A stretch of 64,000 nucleotides of DNA, from assembly GCA_963693315.1 (NCBI GenBank), contig OY856186.1:69648019-69712018 (forward strand). Direction: 5' to 3'. Each line of letters opens with the position of its first letter. Within the stretch, counting starts at the first letter, position 1. The position numbers and the translations under genes are program-made. The notes under the pieces were generated by a model, which saw only the letters and a program-made list of their open reading frames with translations, did no database searches and was not told where the DNA came from. Of the stretch, positions 1 through 14,257 are shown in pieces. Source of the DNA: Diogma glabrata (lineage: Eukaryota > Arthropoda > Insecta > Diptera > Cylindrotomidae).

Positions 1-600
1 AAAATCCGACAAATGGTTAAGAAACTAGAGGCTTTAAACTACAAAAAAGTTGGTATTTATAACGGCCGTTTGGATACTAATATTTTAAAAAGCTTCATAA
101 ATTTAGAATCTTAGGAATCTTTTTTATTAATTTGTTTTAAAAATAGACCTATGCAATTAGAGCGAGCGGCTCCAACAAAAAAGTTTGTAAAATACAAATT
201 GCTTTTGAAGCAACCCGCACTCTCACTGTCGCATTTGTGAAGCCCGATCAAAAAAATGTGTGTTTTATTAATATCTTGGACAAGTTCGTAAATCAACTAA
301 ATCAGAATCATGGTTAAGAAGTTTCTATAGAGGCTTTCTACTAGGAAAAAAAGTTTTTATTTTTTAAATCCGTTATAACGGCCGTTTGGATACTAATATT
401 TTTAAAAACTTCATAAATTTAGAATCTGTGGAAACATTTTAATCCGTTTCTTTTAAATATAAACCTCTGCAATTAAAGATTTTTGACTTGTCGGCTTCAA
501 CAAAAAAGTTTGTAACAATTCCCAACAACAACAATTTGCAAAAACGAAAAAAGAAATGAAAGAAAAAAACAAAAAGATTTTGAATAGAAGAATAGTATGT

Positions 601-718
601 TTTCCTACAAGAGATGAAAACATTGTTTTTTCGCGAGTAAACATTTGTTCACGAGACGCGCTAGCGTCGAGTGAGACATGTTTACGAACGAAAAACGTTT
701 TTTATCTCGCGTAGGAAA
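601..718. repeat. Hairpin with GC-rich core (copy 1)
   Basis: The stretch folds on itself. The ends TTTCCTAC and GTAGGAAA pair, as do GTAAACAT/ATGTTTAC and AAAAAC/GTTTTT. The AT-rich arms enclose the core at 650-673 (CACGAGACGCG, then CTAGCG, then TCGAGTG). Almost the same core recurs at 60417-60439 in a hairpin whose arms have a different sequence. It looks like a small MITE or cruciform-forming repeat inside the left arm of the larger inverted repeat. Confidence 0.75.
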
Positions 719-1299
719 TGCAATTTTTTCTATGATAGTATATATAATCGATATTCACTATAAATTATAAAATTAGAAATCAACAACATAACACTAAAAA
801 TTCATATTCTATTTTTTCATGGTTGCGTTGTTTACAAAACTTTGTACAATTACATGAGAAACCATAGAAACTACAATTTGTTATTCTTTTTACACTAGTG
901 GAAAAAGAACCAATTTTCACAGGACATTAAGCGTGTTGAAAATAGACTTTTCATATGCTATCATAAAAAAATTAATTTGTATTATTTTGATTGTACTATC
1001 TTGATATTTTGCAGTAAATGCACGACATATGATATAATATAGAGTAGGTTTGCCGTGTGTTTTTCATATAGTGTCATACATTGTCACACATATGTTCTGT
1101 GGTAGATTTGCTATTTGTTTGTTGCAAAGATGATGCATAGATGTAGTTCGGCTTATATGTACCTAATTTTCTTTTTAAAATTTATTCGATATCTGTTTGG
1201 AACTCGTTTGTTTTGTTTAAACTAATCTGATACATCAGATTCTACTTGTACACAAAACTGTCTGATCTCGAAATCTACCTATTTCTAGCGGACATCCTT

Positions 1300-3180
1300 C
1301 CGCTCGGACTTTTTCTGTTTGTAATTGTTTTGAATAATTAAAATAAAAATTTTTAAATCAAAGGAAATAAAAAAAAAATATAAAGCAATATATACAAATT
1401 TTAATTAAATTTTCACTATACTTAATATTTATATCAATACGTTTTTGAGAAGCCTATAAAATATTCTTATATATAGCTTTTAACTGTCAGAATTTCTATT
1501 TCTAATTTCTACTTAAATTCACTAAAAACTCATTTTGAGGGAAAATTTGATTTTTTTTTCAATTGCGTTATAACAGCTTTATATGCGACATAGCACCACA
1601 AAATGACCACTTTGTGTTTGACCGCAGTCAAAAAATTTCATTTTCTTCAAATATGTTGTGTTATTTTCCAATACATTTAGTCTTTGTTATCTTGGTCGCA
1701 ACTTTGTACCATTTATTCATTCAGTACTAATGTTAATACTTTTCCTTTAAAAAAACGCAAAATTAATTAATTAATATTTTTAAATTAAAAAAGACAAACG
1801 TTAATCATCATTTAATTTAACAGCAATATGCAGAATTTACTGTTTCATTTTATTTTAACGCTCTTTTCACTCCTTAAAATTTTATTCGGATGTTAAAATT
1901 TTTATATTTTTTATTTCGTTCTAACTCTTAACAGTGATTATCTTTTGTTATTTGAACTATATTTGATTTTTCATACCATATGCAGGTGAAAACTTTTTCG
2001 TCATTCTGTTTATTTATTTTTATAACAATAATTGCATAATCGAACAAAACATAGAGACAAATAATTTATTTATGTTTAAAATAAAACAAGAAACGCATCA
2101 AATTTAAGACAAAAATTTAGTATGTGAGAGTAAGAAGAAATCGGCAAATAAATCATTAGTATTGGTCATTGTTTTAGCACATCTTATGCTTTTACGACGA
2201 ATCTAAACAAGTGTAGCACAATATTTTATAACTAGAATTACTATTGATCTTTAAATCATTACCATGACAAACCTTTGGTTGATCGCGAACAATTCTTAAG
2301 TGTTATTTCGAAATTTTAGGATTAAAACTACGTATATTATGAAATAAAATCACTGAATCACTTAAAGTAAACATTAATTTCTTTATTCATTTAATGATAC
2401 CATTTATAAAAACTTCGAATAATTCTTTATACATATATCAAAATTACTTAACTTTATTCATAGTACATATAAGTTCTTTAAATATAATTTATCTGAAACT
2501 AAAATTCTAGGAAAATTGAATGAACAAATTGTATCAATATCTTTGTTATTTCCTCTATAATCATGAAACTCACTGTACTCATGTGTGTTTTTCCATTGTA
2601 GATCATGCACACTTTTTCGTTGCTTTTGTAGTCGTGAAACTGTTTTGCAAAGGTTATGGGTTATAAACTCCATCTATTTTATAATTGTTAAACTACTTAT
2701 TTCTTTTATATAAATTTTGTAATAAATTGTAACAATTTAATTAGTCTAAATACTTTGCTTGCCCTTAATAATAATATATTGTAAACCCTAATCATAATAC
2801 ACTGAATTAATATTGATTTTTTTATATTATTAAATATACAAAGAAAACAACTTTTAAGGTCATAAACCTTATCACGATAGAAGAATTTGTTCTAGTTTAT
2901 AAAGAAGATAGACAATGCCTCTTGATGAAAAAAGTATAAGTTTATAACCAAATCAACAAAATTTATCGAAATACTGTGGGGAAAATAGTTTTTTAATTAT
3001 ATTAACTAAATGATTGATTGATTGAATGCAATATTAATTTGATTCATTGATGATCAATATTTTGTTTTAATTAAAACATACGAAATTTTTTGTTTGCGTT
3101 TTTTGTTTAATTAAGGGTTGGAACTTTTTTTTACAACCGATGTTTGGTTTTATTTTGGTTAACAAGAGGAGAAATAAGGG
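1300..3180. other. Loop of inverted repeat 1; non-coding AT-rich sequence
   Basis: I see no coding potential here. Part of it (about 1860-2065) resembles 45000-45210: both have Ts around TTTATTTCGT, then a stretch ending TTTTTCGTCAT, then CTAATCGAAC or CATAATCGAAC. This is probably an old dispersed repeat. The short minus-strand ORF at 2458-2673 has no recognisable domain and is not supported as a gene. Confidence 0.5.
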
Positions 3181-5259
3181 ATAGTCTAGGAGCCCGCCGA
3201 CATAAACAGCAACTCATAAATACTCTTCTATAATTTTTTGTGTGGCTTAATTACGCCTAGTCTACCACTTTTTTTTCTCTATCATAATTTTCTTAGCCGC
3301 GGCTTTTTCTCTCCAGTAATTTTTAAACTTGTCAATATCGTATTAAGCTAAAAATTTATATATACTCTATTTTTAAAAAATTTAATACCAAGAGAAATTC
3401 ATGAATCGCGAGAGAAAAAACTTGTCCGACAAAAATTTCGGTACGTTAAGGATGTCTACCGAGTGAAACATGTAATAATAACAATTTCGAAAAATTTATG
3501 GATAACCACCTGATTTTTATGAAAAATGCTTCAACAAGGTATGTAAAATCACGTCCTCACGTCGTCCGACAAGACAGTTTTGCCAATTTTGCAGTCCGAC
3601 AAGCGGACATTGACATTTTCACGGCGACCTAAAATTTATTCATAACCGTCGGACAAAAAGAAATTTACATATTATAGAGCAGAACTTACCCTGTAGTACA
3701 AGTGGCGGACAAATATTTCGTGCCAAATCAATAGTCCGACAAAAAAACATCGATCGACAACATCATTTCAATACTTTATTTTTTCCAAGTTCATAAATAA
3801 TTTTAGTCTCATTAATTACAATAATAAATGAATGGTAAGGAATGTGAATAGTCAATAACATGTATTAAACTAATAATAGGAACATTTTATTAACAATTTC
3901 ATTAAAAAAAGTACAAGCGGCACGTATATCCGCTAGAAATAGGTAGATTTCGAGATCAGACAGTTTTGTGTGCCAGTAGAATCTGATGTATCAGATTAGT
4001 TTAAACAAAACAAACTAATTTCAAACAGATATCGAACAAATTTTAAAAAGAAAATTAGCTACCTATAAGCAAAACTATATCTATCCAATTTTGCAACAAA
4101 CAAATATCAAATCTACCACAGAACATGTGAGAGACAATTTATGACACAAACCTACTCTATATCATATGTCGTGCAATTACTGCAAAATATCAAAATAGTT
4201 TATTTCTAAGAAAAAAAAATTAATTTCTTCTATTCAAATCTTTTATTTTTTTGACTGTTATAAGGTTGACATTGGCTGTTATAAGGTTTTTGGAAATTGT
4301 AGTTGGGGATTGTTGCAAACTTTTTTGTTGAAGCCAACAAGTCAAAAACCTCTAATTGCAGAGGTTTATATTTATAAGAAACGGATTAAAATGTTTTTAC
4401 AAATTTTAAATTTATGAAGATTTTAAAAATATTAGTATCCAAACGGCCGTTATAACGGATTAAAAAAACCACTTTTTTTTCTAGTATAAAGCCTCTAGTT
4501 CCTTAACCATGTGTCAGATTTTTCTGATTTACGAACTTGTCCAAGATTTTAATAAAACACACATTTTTAAGAAAGGTTTTTTGATCTGGCTCCACAAATG
4601 CAACCGTGAGAGCGCCGATTGATTCAAAAGCATTTTGTGTTTTACAAGCTTTTTTGTTGGAGCCGCTCATTCAGAAACCTCCAACTGCAGAGGTCCTTTT
4701 TTTGAAAGAAACTGATTAAAAAGGTTTTAAAGATTTTAAATTTATGAAGATTTTAAAAATGTTAGAATCCCAACGGCCGTTATAACGGATCTAAAAAACA
4801 GAGTTTTTTCTCTAGTATAAAGTCTCTAGCTTCTTAACCATGTGTTGGATTCGGCTGATTTAGGAGCTTGTCCAAGATAATAACAAAACGCACATTTTTA
4901 GAAAAGGTGTTTTGATCTGGCTTTACAAATGCGACCGTGAGAGTGCCGGTTGTTTCAAAAAAATTTTATTTGCAAAAATTGCAGAGGTCTATTTTTAAAA
5001 CAAATTGATATAAAAAATTCCAAAGATTCTAAATTTGTTAATTTTTTTGAAATATTAGTATCCAAACGGCCGTTATAAAGGTTTTGAAAAATCAATTTTT
5101 TTCAGAAAAAAGCCTCTAGTTCCTTAACCACGTGTCGGATTTTGTGATTCACGAACTTGTCCAAGATATTATTAGAACACACAAGTACAGACATTTTTTT
5201 GATCTACCTCAACAAATGCGATCGTGAGAGTGCCGGTCGTTTTCGTTATATCTCATATC

Positions 5260-6414
<1,155 letters not shown>

Positions 6415-6885
6415 GAAATTGTTATGAATAAATTTTAGTTCGCCGTGAAAATGTCAATGTCCGCTTGTCGGACTGGAAAATTGGCAAATCTGTCTTGTCG
6501 GACGATGTGAGGACGTGATTTTACATACCTTGTTGAAGCATTTTTCATAAAAATCAGGTGGTTATCCATAAATTTTTCGAAATTGTTATTATTACATGTT
6601 TCACTCGGTAGACACCCTTAACGTACCGAAATTTTTGTCGGACAAGTTTTTTCTCTCGCGATTCATGAATTTCTCTTGGCATTAAATTTTTTAAAAATAG
6701 AGTATATATAAATTTTTAGCTTAATACGATATTGACAAGTTTAAAAATTACTGGAGAGAAAAAGCCGCGGCTAAGAAAATTATGATAGAGAAAAAAAAGT
6801 GGTAGACTAGGCATAATTAAGCCACACAAAAAATTATAGAAGAGTATTTATGAGTTGCTGTTTATGTCGGCGGGCTCCCAGACTA

Positions 6886-7480
6886 GGAGCTATTATGATT
6901 AAATTATGTAATATGTTTTATTAAAAATTGTTTCGCACTAATTATGTAAGTTTTGTTAAATGTAAAATAAAACCATCGGAAATTTTGGAGTTATATGGGC
7001 ATAGATATGAACGCAAATACTCTGTGGAAAAGAGAAACCATATAAATCTTGAAAAGAAAATTACAAATTTCAAACACAAATGTTTTATTTGTGTGATAAT
7101 GTTATATTTTTTTTTAATAAAATGTGTTGTGTAGTAGGCATTACAATATGTGTCATAACAACACATAAAAACCTTTTAAGACCAAGGTCCCACAACAACA
7201 TGCGTTCTAAGGATGTTAATGGACCCAAATCTTGTTTTTTGTTTTTGTTTATTTGTTTTTGTTAAATAATGGATAACTAAATAATAAATCCCATCACATA
7301 TAAACTATGACATAGGCCAATATTTCGTGATAGAATAGGGAAAATAAAAATAAAATAAGAAATAAAAAGCAAATTCGTTTTAAAAATTTGCAGGAACAAA
7401 ACCAAAGTGGGTTTGCCATTAGCCCAGCTAATGGCAAAATCCTTGATTATGTAACGTACTACTAAAACTCAGATATATTT
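6886..7480. other. Non-coding AT-rich stretch
   Basis: Nothing recognisable. The short ORFs at 6928-7265 on both strands overlap one another and have AT-driven composition. Confidence 0.5.
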
Positions 7481-7715
7481 TTATACGAAGGCTCGTTTCT
7501 TCGAGCAAGCTACTGTGCCATCATTAAGGAATATTCATTAGCTAAGATTGAGAGTGCTACCGTTGACTAAATACAGTTCATCCGCCAGGACCACTAAGAT
7601 ATCAACTTGGCTAGTTATATCTCACTGTTATTGCCAGTGGTATGTGATATCTCACGTTAACTCATATGCCAATAGCAGGGACTGGAGTACGCGGGCTTGT
7701 CACACCCGTACATTA
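7480..7715 (+). repeat. Dispersed repeat family D, copy 1
   Basis: This block of about 230 bp contains the phrases ACAGTTCATCCGCCAG, GTATGTGATATCTCACGTTA and GACTGGAGTACG. Clearly related sequence occurs inverted at 15975-16140, in part at 35860-35950 (same orientation), and at 53540-53890 as an inverted pair. Copy 1 and the 15975 copy flank a broken LINE in opposite orientations. It has no coding capacity. The superfamily is unknown; it may be a MITE or an LTR/SINE fragment. Confidence 0.75.
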
Positions 7716-7859
7716 AAAATAAAAAATCAAATTAACAAATTTTATGACGAAAAAAAATACTAAATTTGCTGAGCATCCAACCCACGTGGTTCACGCAGTT
7801 TTCCTAAAGCCATTAGTAGAACCTAATTTGCAACCTAAGCCAATTCCTCTAGTTTCTAA

Positions 7860-8520
7860 CAAAATGGGCTGGATCATTTTTTGTAAAAATATTATCCAGC
7901 AAATACTTTTACAAATTTAAACTAACAAGGCATCTGGGTCAGATAGTATTCCTCCAATTATTTTTAAAATACTTGCTAAGGTGTTAGCATCAATTCTTAC
8001 TAAAATTTTCTATTTGTCATAAAAGATGGGCACTTTTTGGAAAATGGTTAGTGTGTACATCCAGTTCCAAAAAAGTGCTAAAACGGATCCAACATAATAC
8101 AAACCCACATTAATCTTGTCGGTTGTTGCTAAAAATGAAATATTTAAAAACATACATTAATTTCAATATTATGAGCTTCTTAAGTCGTCAAAAATACTTT
8201 TGAAAGACAATACTGTTAAGAAAGAGCGACGGGAGATTTACTTTCTTTGTCACACATATCTGAAACAAGTCGGTTGATAGTACCAAAGCATTCGACAAAG
8301 TATAGCTCAACATTCTTATATGCCAATTGAGATGCTATGACTTAGACAAGCAACTTATTTCCTGAATTTAGAGTTTTATGGCTGAGGGTAAATTTCAAGT
8401 CAATGTCGACCGGCTTTCATCACATATCTTTTCAAGTAATGCATAAGTTATTCACGGTTCCGCTCTATCCCAACTCACTTTCTTATCTATGTTAATGACT
8501 TGCTGAATTCAAATAGAAGA
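7860..8520 (+). pseudogene. Jockey-type LINE reverse transcriptase remnant (N-terminal half of RT)
   Basis: Conceptual translation with several frameshifts and stops gives the order of motifs expected of a Jockey-superfamily reverse transcriptase. There is a KASGSDSIPP-like block at about 7926 followed by ILTK-FYLS. Next come a degenerate KTDPT-YKP block near 8090 (family form: NYRPI), the SKAFD-like box near 8285, and a block near 8480 reading FLIYVNDLLNS. The catalytic Y-A/V-D-D region expected next is missing. The 3' part of a similar RT ORF occurs on the same strand at 14905-15420, so the two pieces may be one insertion split by younger repeats. It is non-functional. Confidence 0.8.
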
Positions 8521-8704
8521 TATATCCTCGTATATAACGTCGTTTGCATTGTATGAACCACGAAAGAACAAAAAAAGTATCCGAGGATTTTCTTCTATTC
8601 TCTGTTTTATCTACTGTTTTTCTTGTATAGAACGGGGGATAAAACATTTTTTTTCTTGACATGCGCATAATTCGCATGCGCGAGGGTCGATAATCTTTGA
8701 AAAC

Positions 8705-9645
8705 AAAAAAAATAATCGTAGGATGAAACCCATTAGAAAAGGAGGAGAATATTATAAAAATGAAAGGAAAAATAATTTACGGGTGATCTGAGGTCGGGAA
8801 GGGAAAGGTGGTCAGATTTAAGGGTAAAAACGGTTTATCTCGATTTCCGGCAAAACTAAAAGTCCTATGGAAAAAAGTTGAATGGCAAAGTTGTAGGTAA
8901 TAAAAAGATCTAAAACTATTGTCTGAACACTTTTTTCACATAACCTTAAAATGTATGTGAAAAATTCAAAAAACCAAATTTTTGGTTTTTTATTTTTATC
9001 TTTTACAAAAAAATATTTTTCACGAAATTTGGTGAAAACTTACCTTTTTATGTCCCAAATACACTGTAATTATTTGATTTGAAATATTTATTTTTCACCT
9101 TATTTTGAATTAATATCGAAAAAGCACCCTAATTTTCAATCGAAAATTCACCCGTGAAAATATCAGTTTTTTTCAAAAAGTTGGTATGATTTCTTTTCGT
9201 TGAAATCTCTACTTTTTGATGGGGAAAAAAAAAATATATTACTATAGTAAATCTTCTCAGAAAATGCAAAAAATGAATTGAATTTTCAAAATAAAGGAAA
9301 AATAAAAATTTCAAATCAAATTTTTTATTTAGCGTATGGTTTTTTTTGTGACACATTAAAAAATTAAACTTAAAAAATAGGTAGACTCTTCTATGAAATC
9401 TACCTAAAACAATACATGGATACACATTAAATGAACTTACAATCGATTTGATTGCGTGTCTTTTAAGTAAATTAAAAAGTAAAATATTTGAACATTGGGC
9501 AGTACATTTGAACATTAGATGTTTACATCGAGCGAGTCTATCCATGCTACTACATCGGGAGTTGCCAAATGGATGTCTGAGATGTTGCCATTGTAACGTC
9601 GAATTGGACACACAGAAAAATCAAATAAATTACAGCGTATTTGGG

Positions 9646-9691
<46 letters not shown>

Positions 9692-10186
9692 ACAGCGTAT
9701 TTGGGACATAAAAAGGTAAGTTTTCACCAAATTTCTTGAAAAAAAATTCTTCTCAGAAAATGCAAAAAATGAATTGAATTTTCAAAATAAAGGTAAAAAA
9801 TAAAAATTTCAAATCAAATAACTACAGTGTATTTGGGACATAAAAAGGTAAGTTTTCACCAAATTTCGTGAAAATAAAAATTTTTTTGTAAAAGATAAAA
9901 ATAAAAAACCAAAACTTGGTTTTTTGAATTTTTCACATACATTTTGAGGTTATGTGAAAAAAGTGTTCAGACAAAGTTTTAGATCTTTTTATTACCTACA
10001 ACTTTGCCATTTAACTTTTTTCCATAGGACTTTTAGTTTTGCCGGAAATCGAGATAAACCGTTTTTACCCTTAAATCTCACCACCTTCCCCTTCCCGATC
10101 TCAGATCGCCCGTAAATTATTTTTCCTTTCATTTTTATAACATTCTCCTCCTTTTCTAATGGGTTTCATCCTACTATTATTTTTTT
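8705..10186. mobile_element. Foldback element, arms about 410 bp
   Basis: The left arm 8705-9113 is the near-exact reverse complement of 9770-10186. Matched landmarks include GGATGAAACCCATTAG with its complement at about 10162, CGAGATAAACCG with its complement, and TTTTATGTCCCAAATACACTG with its complement. The centre (9114-9769) holds a second partial direct copy of arm sequence (9258-9340 repeats 9749-9819) and a 40-nt A run. The ORF at 9129-9611 (minus) crosses arm and loop sequence and shows no domain, so it is not a gene. Confidence 0.85.
9650..9689 (+). repeat. A(40) run flanked by 20-bp direct repeats
   Basis: Forty consecutive A residues are bounded on each side by TTACAGCGTATTTGGGACAT (9630-9649 and 9690-9709). 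This resembles a target-site duplication around a retroposed poly(A) tail with no body. Duplication by slippage inside the foldback is the alternative. Confidence 0.85.
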
Positions 10187-10611
10187 CACTTTGTATTATT
10201 TTTAAAGGCTTCTACCCGGGTCTATAGCAGGATAATTTTTTCTTGAATTTGTGATTTTTTTTAATTTAAATTTGTGCATTTCTAAAATTTGTTTTTTGAT
10301 ATAAATTTATAGTAAAATAAATAATATTTTTAATATATTTAATTTAAGGTTTCAAATAATTTTTTTTAATTTAAAATTAAATTTATTTAATAGAAAAGTA
10401 AAAGAAAAAGTATTGCCACTTATAAAAATACTGCTATAAAAATAAAAGGAAAATACAAATAATTCGTTCATACAATCGACGAAAAATAAAATTATCGGAT
10501 GCAGATATAACTTTATTCTCGAATTTTTTCTATACATCGTTGTTCATACAATCGGCCTCACATACTAACAATGATGAATTGAACACGAGAAAAGCTTAAG
10601 TTTGCCATTTT
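10187..10611. other. AT-rich spacer
   Basis: No gene or repeat boundary is recognised. The minus ORF at 10352-10537 is low-complexity Phe/Lys/Leu. Confidence 0.5.
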
Positions 10612-11749
10612 TCTATGTTATACTAGTTTACAAGAAAAATTTCCCTAAATAAACCCCAACTTTTCCTATAGATTTTGACCTGCTGAACACGAATATCATA
10701 TTCATTTTTTTAGGTTAGCTCTTGTTTTTGAGATATTCGCGATAAACCAATTTTTTCGTTGAACAAAAAGGTTATTCCGGCTTTTGGATCACATATTTTA
10801 CAAAACAAACAAATTTAATATATTAATGAAACAAGTGCATAGTAAAGATGCTAACAAACATTTTGAGCCTTTTTTGAAAAAATTCATCAAGGATTCTAGA
10901 AGTTATACTCGAAAAAAGTTGAAAATAATCAAAAATTTATGTTTTTCTAAAATTTTTCTATATTTAACGTCATAAATTTTATACAAACAATGATTGTAAT
11001 TTTTTTTAATTTTTTGGAGCCTACCGTTAATTCAATATCCTTTCTTTTAAGTTAAAAAAACACGAATTTTGGTGGAGGTTACACCAAGTTATTCAGGTTT
11101 TCCCCAAAAAAAAAATGTAAAAGCTCTAAATTTGGAAAAAAACATGTTTACTAAGAATAATTTAAATTCTGCACATAATTCATTTATATATAAATTGTTG
11201 TGCAGATTTTCGAGTTGAAATTGCTAGTTATGGTCAAAACCTGGTCGTAACACAACGTTAAAACGTTATAAATGAACATTTTCTCTATTGTACCATCTTG
11301 AATGTGTTAAGTTGCAGTTGTCATACCTTTTTTCGGCATCCACGGTTTATATTCATTCACTTTTATGCCAAAGTAATAAAGGTATGCAATTCTCATATAT
11401 AGAGTGATTTTTTAGCAGGATGTTTTATGCAAATTCCACAAATAAAACAAAATGAATTTTGACTATTTTTACACTTGAAACTTCTTGAGAAACCATTTAA
11501 ATAAATTTAACTTTAAACTTTACTATTTTGAAAGAATTCCTAACTAATATTTGAGAACGACTGAACATGTAAAATATTATTTACGATGCGGCACAAAAAG
11601 AGAAAATACATAATCGCGGTTGAAATAAGGAAAACTCAAAATGGCTCGCAATTTTTATTCGAAAATCTGTATAACATCTTATTTAAAAATCAATTTTGTT
11701 ATAAATTTTACTGATAAATTAAAATAAAATCGCGAATTTTTTGTTAACT

Positions 11750-11900
11750 AATAGTTTTTATTTACTATATACGTATTTCGAAAGCTATGCTTTCATCTAC
11801 AATAGTATATTTCAAATCTCGATATATACTACTACTACTATATTTACTACTGTCGATGAAAGCATAGCTTTCAAAATACGTATATAGTAAATAAACACTA
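11750..11900. repeat. Short hairpin MITE
   Basis: The arms GTTTTTATTTACTATATACG and its complement (about 11870-11897) enclose a second matched segment, AAAGCTATGCTTTCATC with its complement. A TACTACTAC run sits in the loop. It lies directly against the left end of the palindrome starting at 11901. Confidence 0.75.
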
Positions 11901-14257
11901 TAGACCGGGAGGCAGCGTTGCAAATGAAAAAGTCATTTGATGCCGGCTGATTTTTATTTATTTTAATTAATTAACTCCAGCTGATGATAAATTTGGCGGT
12001 CAGCTGCTAAAGTAGTGGGGGGCGTGGTTGTGGGAGACTTTTAAACTGGTAAAAAAAACGAATTCCAAAAGTAATTTGATGCCGCTTCAAAATTTGTATG
12101 ATGCATGTTTACACCATAACAATTGAAAAAAAAGTCGTCAGCTGATTGGCGGATGGGGGATTATACGTCAGCTCCTCGTATACATCAGTATAAAAATGCA
12201 ATATAGTCAAGACCTTTCTGCATAGGATCTTGATGAAACTTTGGCAAATAATCCAGGTTCACTTGAAAATGGAAAATCTGAATTAATTTTAAATTTGGAC
12301 AAAATGGCGGGGGGTCTCCCGAACATCTCTAAGTTTAAATCTTCAATAACTTCTAATCCCGACTTATGATCTTTTGGAAACTTGGTATATAAATTTTTAG
12401 TACTGTTTCCTATATTTCTGCGTACCAACTTCCGTTTTGACAGTTCCGGTTAAAAAGTTTTTTTTCAAGGTATTTATCCCTACTGTAGCCTACAATTACC
12501 GATCGATTTTCATGAAACGTTGGTAAACGCTTTCAAGTAACATGAAAAACATTTTGTTAGCTTTTGGAGTACATTGGATAAAGGGTTGGGGGGTCCACCA
12601 TACAACAGATGGTTTTTTCCACAATGTTTTTTATGTTTGTTAGGAGCATAAAACATTCGTTCGGGAATGAACTTTGACGACACTTAGCAAAAAGATGCAA
12701 ATATGTATGGCAAGAAACTGATTAGTTTTTGAGCGATAGTGAACCAAGTTATGAGGGGTCACCCAAACACCTGTTTTTTTAAAGCTTAATAACATCTGTA
12801 CCTGATAATCAAATTGGATGAAACTTGGTACATAATCATTTGGTACGGTTCACAAAAGTTCTGCATCCCAACTTCCGGTTTTTCATTTCCGGTAAAAATT
12901 TTTGGTACTCCCAACAAACAATGCAAAAATGGTGACACAATAAGCAGGTGTTCGGGAGGCCCTCCACCACTTATCTCAATATTGTCCAAAAACTAATCAG
13001 TTTTTTGTCATTTAAGTCTCCATATTTTTTCAAAGTGTCACTAAAATTGATTAATGAATGAAGTCTGTATGCTCACAACAAACTTTAAAAACCAAGTGCG
13101 AAAAGTCAGCAGTTGTATGGTAGACCCCCGCCACTTTGATCAATGTGTCCCAAAAGATGATAACTATTTTTCACTAATTGAAACTTTTTCCATATGTTTC
13201 ATCATAATCACTTCATTATTGTAGGCACTGAAAAAACTTCAAAAAATTACGAACCAAAATTTTTTACCGGTAATGAAAAGCCGGAAGTTGGGATGCAGAA
13301 CTGTTGTGAACCGTACCAAATGTTTATGTACCAAGTTTCATCCAATTCGATTATCAGGTACAAATGTTATTTAGCTTTAAAAAGAACAGGTGTTTGGGGG
13401 ACCCCCACCACTTTGTTCACTATCGCTAAAAAACTAATCAGTTTCTTGCCATACATATTTGCATCTTTTTCCAAAGTGTCGTCAAAATTCATTCCCAAAC
13501 GAATGTTTTATGCTCCCAACAAACATAAAAAACATTGTGGAAAAAACCATCTGTTGTATGGTGGACCCCCCAACCCTTTATCCAATGTACTCCAAAAGCT
13601 AACAAAATGTTTTTCATGTTACTTGAAAGCGTTTACCAACGTTTCATGAAAATCGATCGGTAACTGTAGGCTACAGTAGGGATAAATACCTGGAAAAAAA
13701 CTTTTTAACCGGAACTGTCAAACCGGAAGTTGGTACGCAGAAATATTGGAAACAGTACTAAAAATTTATATACCAAGTTTCCATAAGATCATAAGTCGGG
13801 ATTAGAAGTTATTGAAGATTTAAACTTAGAGGTGTTCGGGAGACCCCCCGCCATTTTGTCCAAATTTAAAATTAATTCAGATTTTCCATTTTCAAGTGAA
13901 CCTGGATCATTTGCCAAAGTTTCATCAAGATCCTATGCAGAAAGGTCTTGACTATATTGCATTTTTATACTGATGTATACGAGGAGCTGACGTATAATCC
14001 CCCATCCGCCAATCAGCTGACGACTTTTTTTTCAATTGTTATGGTGTAAAAATGCATCATACAAATTTTGAAGCGGCATCAAATTACTTTTGGAATTCGT
14101 TTTTTTTACCAATTTAAAACTCCCCCACAACCACACCCCCCGCAAGTCTGACGGCTGACTCTTATTTTCTACATCACAAATAATTAATCTATCTATAAAA
14201 ATTAAATTCAATTGGCGTCAAATCACTAACCAAAATGCAACGCTGCCTCCCGGTCTA
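11901..14257. mobile_element. 2.36-kb near-palindromic element (family P), ends TAGACCGGGAGGCAGCG
   Basis: The left end TAGACCGGGAGGCAGCGTTG is matched by its complement ending at 14257. The arms are about 1 kb each (11901-12905 and 13262-14257) and agree almost throughout, with a loop of about 350 bp. Flanking CTA (11898-11900 and 14258-14260) could be a 3-bp target duplication; alternatively the terminal TA dinucleotides are the duplication. The arms consist of degenerate sub-repeats with recurring CAACTTCCGGTTT, GATGAAACTT and GGGGG(T/A)CC(T/C) phrases. The related sequence at 61310-62975 is arranged in tandem, and a decayed copy lies at 42510-42720. The ORFs here (for example 13194-13649) are by-products of the repeat and show no domain. 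Confidence 0.85.

Larger units (their letters stand above)
1..5250. repeat. Giant inverted repeat 1 (foldback), left arm cut by window start
   Basis: The left arm (about 1-1300) reappears as its reverse complement at about 3930-5250. Both arms contain an imperfect tandem unit of about 290-330 bp around the motif ATAACGGCCGTTTGGATACT: near 63 and 371 in the left arm, and near 4447, 4776 and 5068 in the right arm. A second matched block carries the text around GATACATCAGATTCTACTTG at 1230 and its complement near 3985. Right-arm sequence at 5144-5250 pairs with tandem-unit sequence at 170-300, so the left arm probably continues upstream of the window. I see no convincing ORF; short ORFs in the arms change frame between units. 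The loop (1300-3930) is very AT-rich and contains the left arm of the second inverted repeat. It is a non-autonomous foldback of unknown superfamily. Confidence 0.8.

Noticed and set aside
9129..9611. 160-codon minus ORF
   Set aside because: It spans repeat arm and loop of a foldback and is rich in Phe, Leu and His from AT-rich sequence; no domain.
12207..13649. ORFs with ERTGVWGTP / PSKFIPKRMFY-like text in the palindrome, and similar ones at 61700-62645
   Set aside because: They recur on both strands of a non-coding repeat with frames broken between copies; no known domain and no conserved start.
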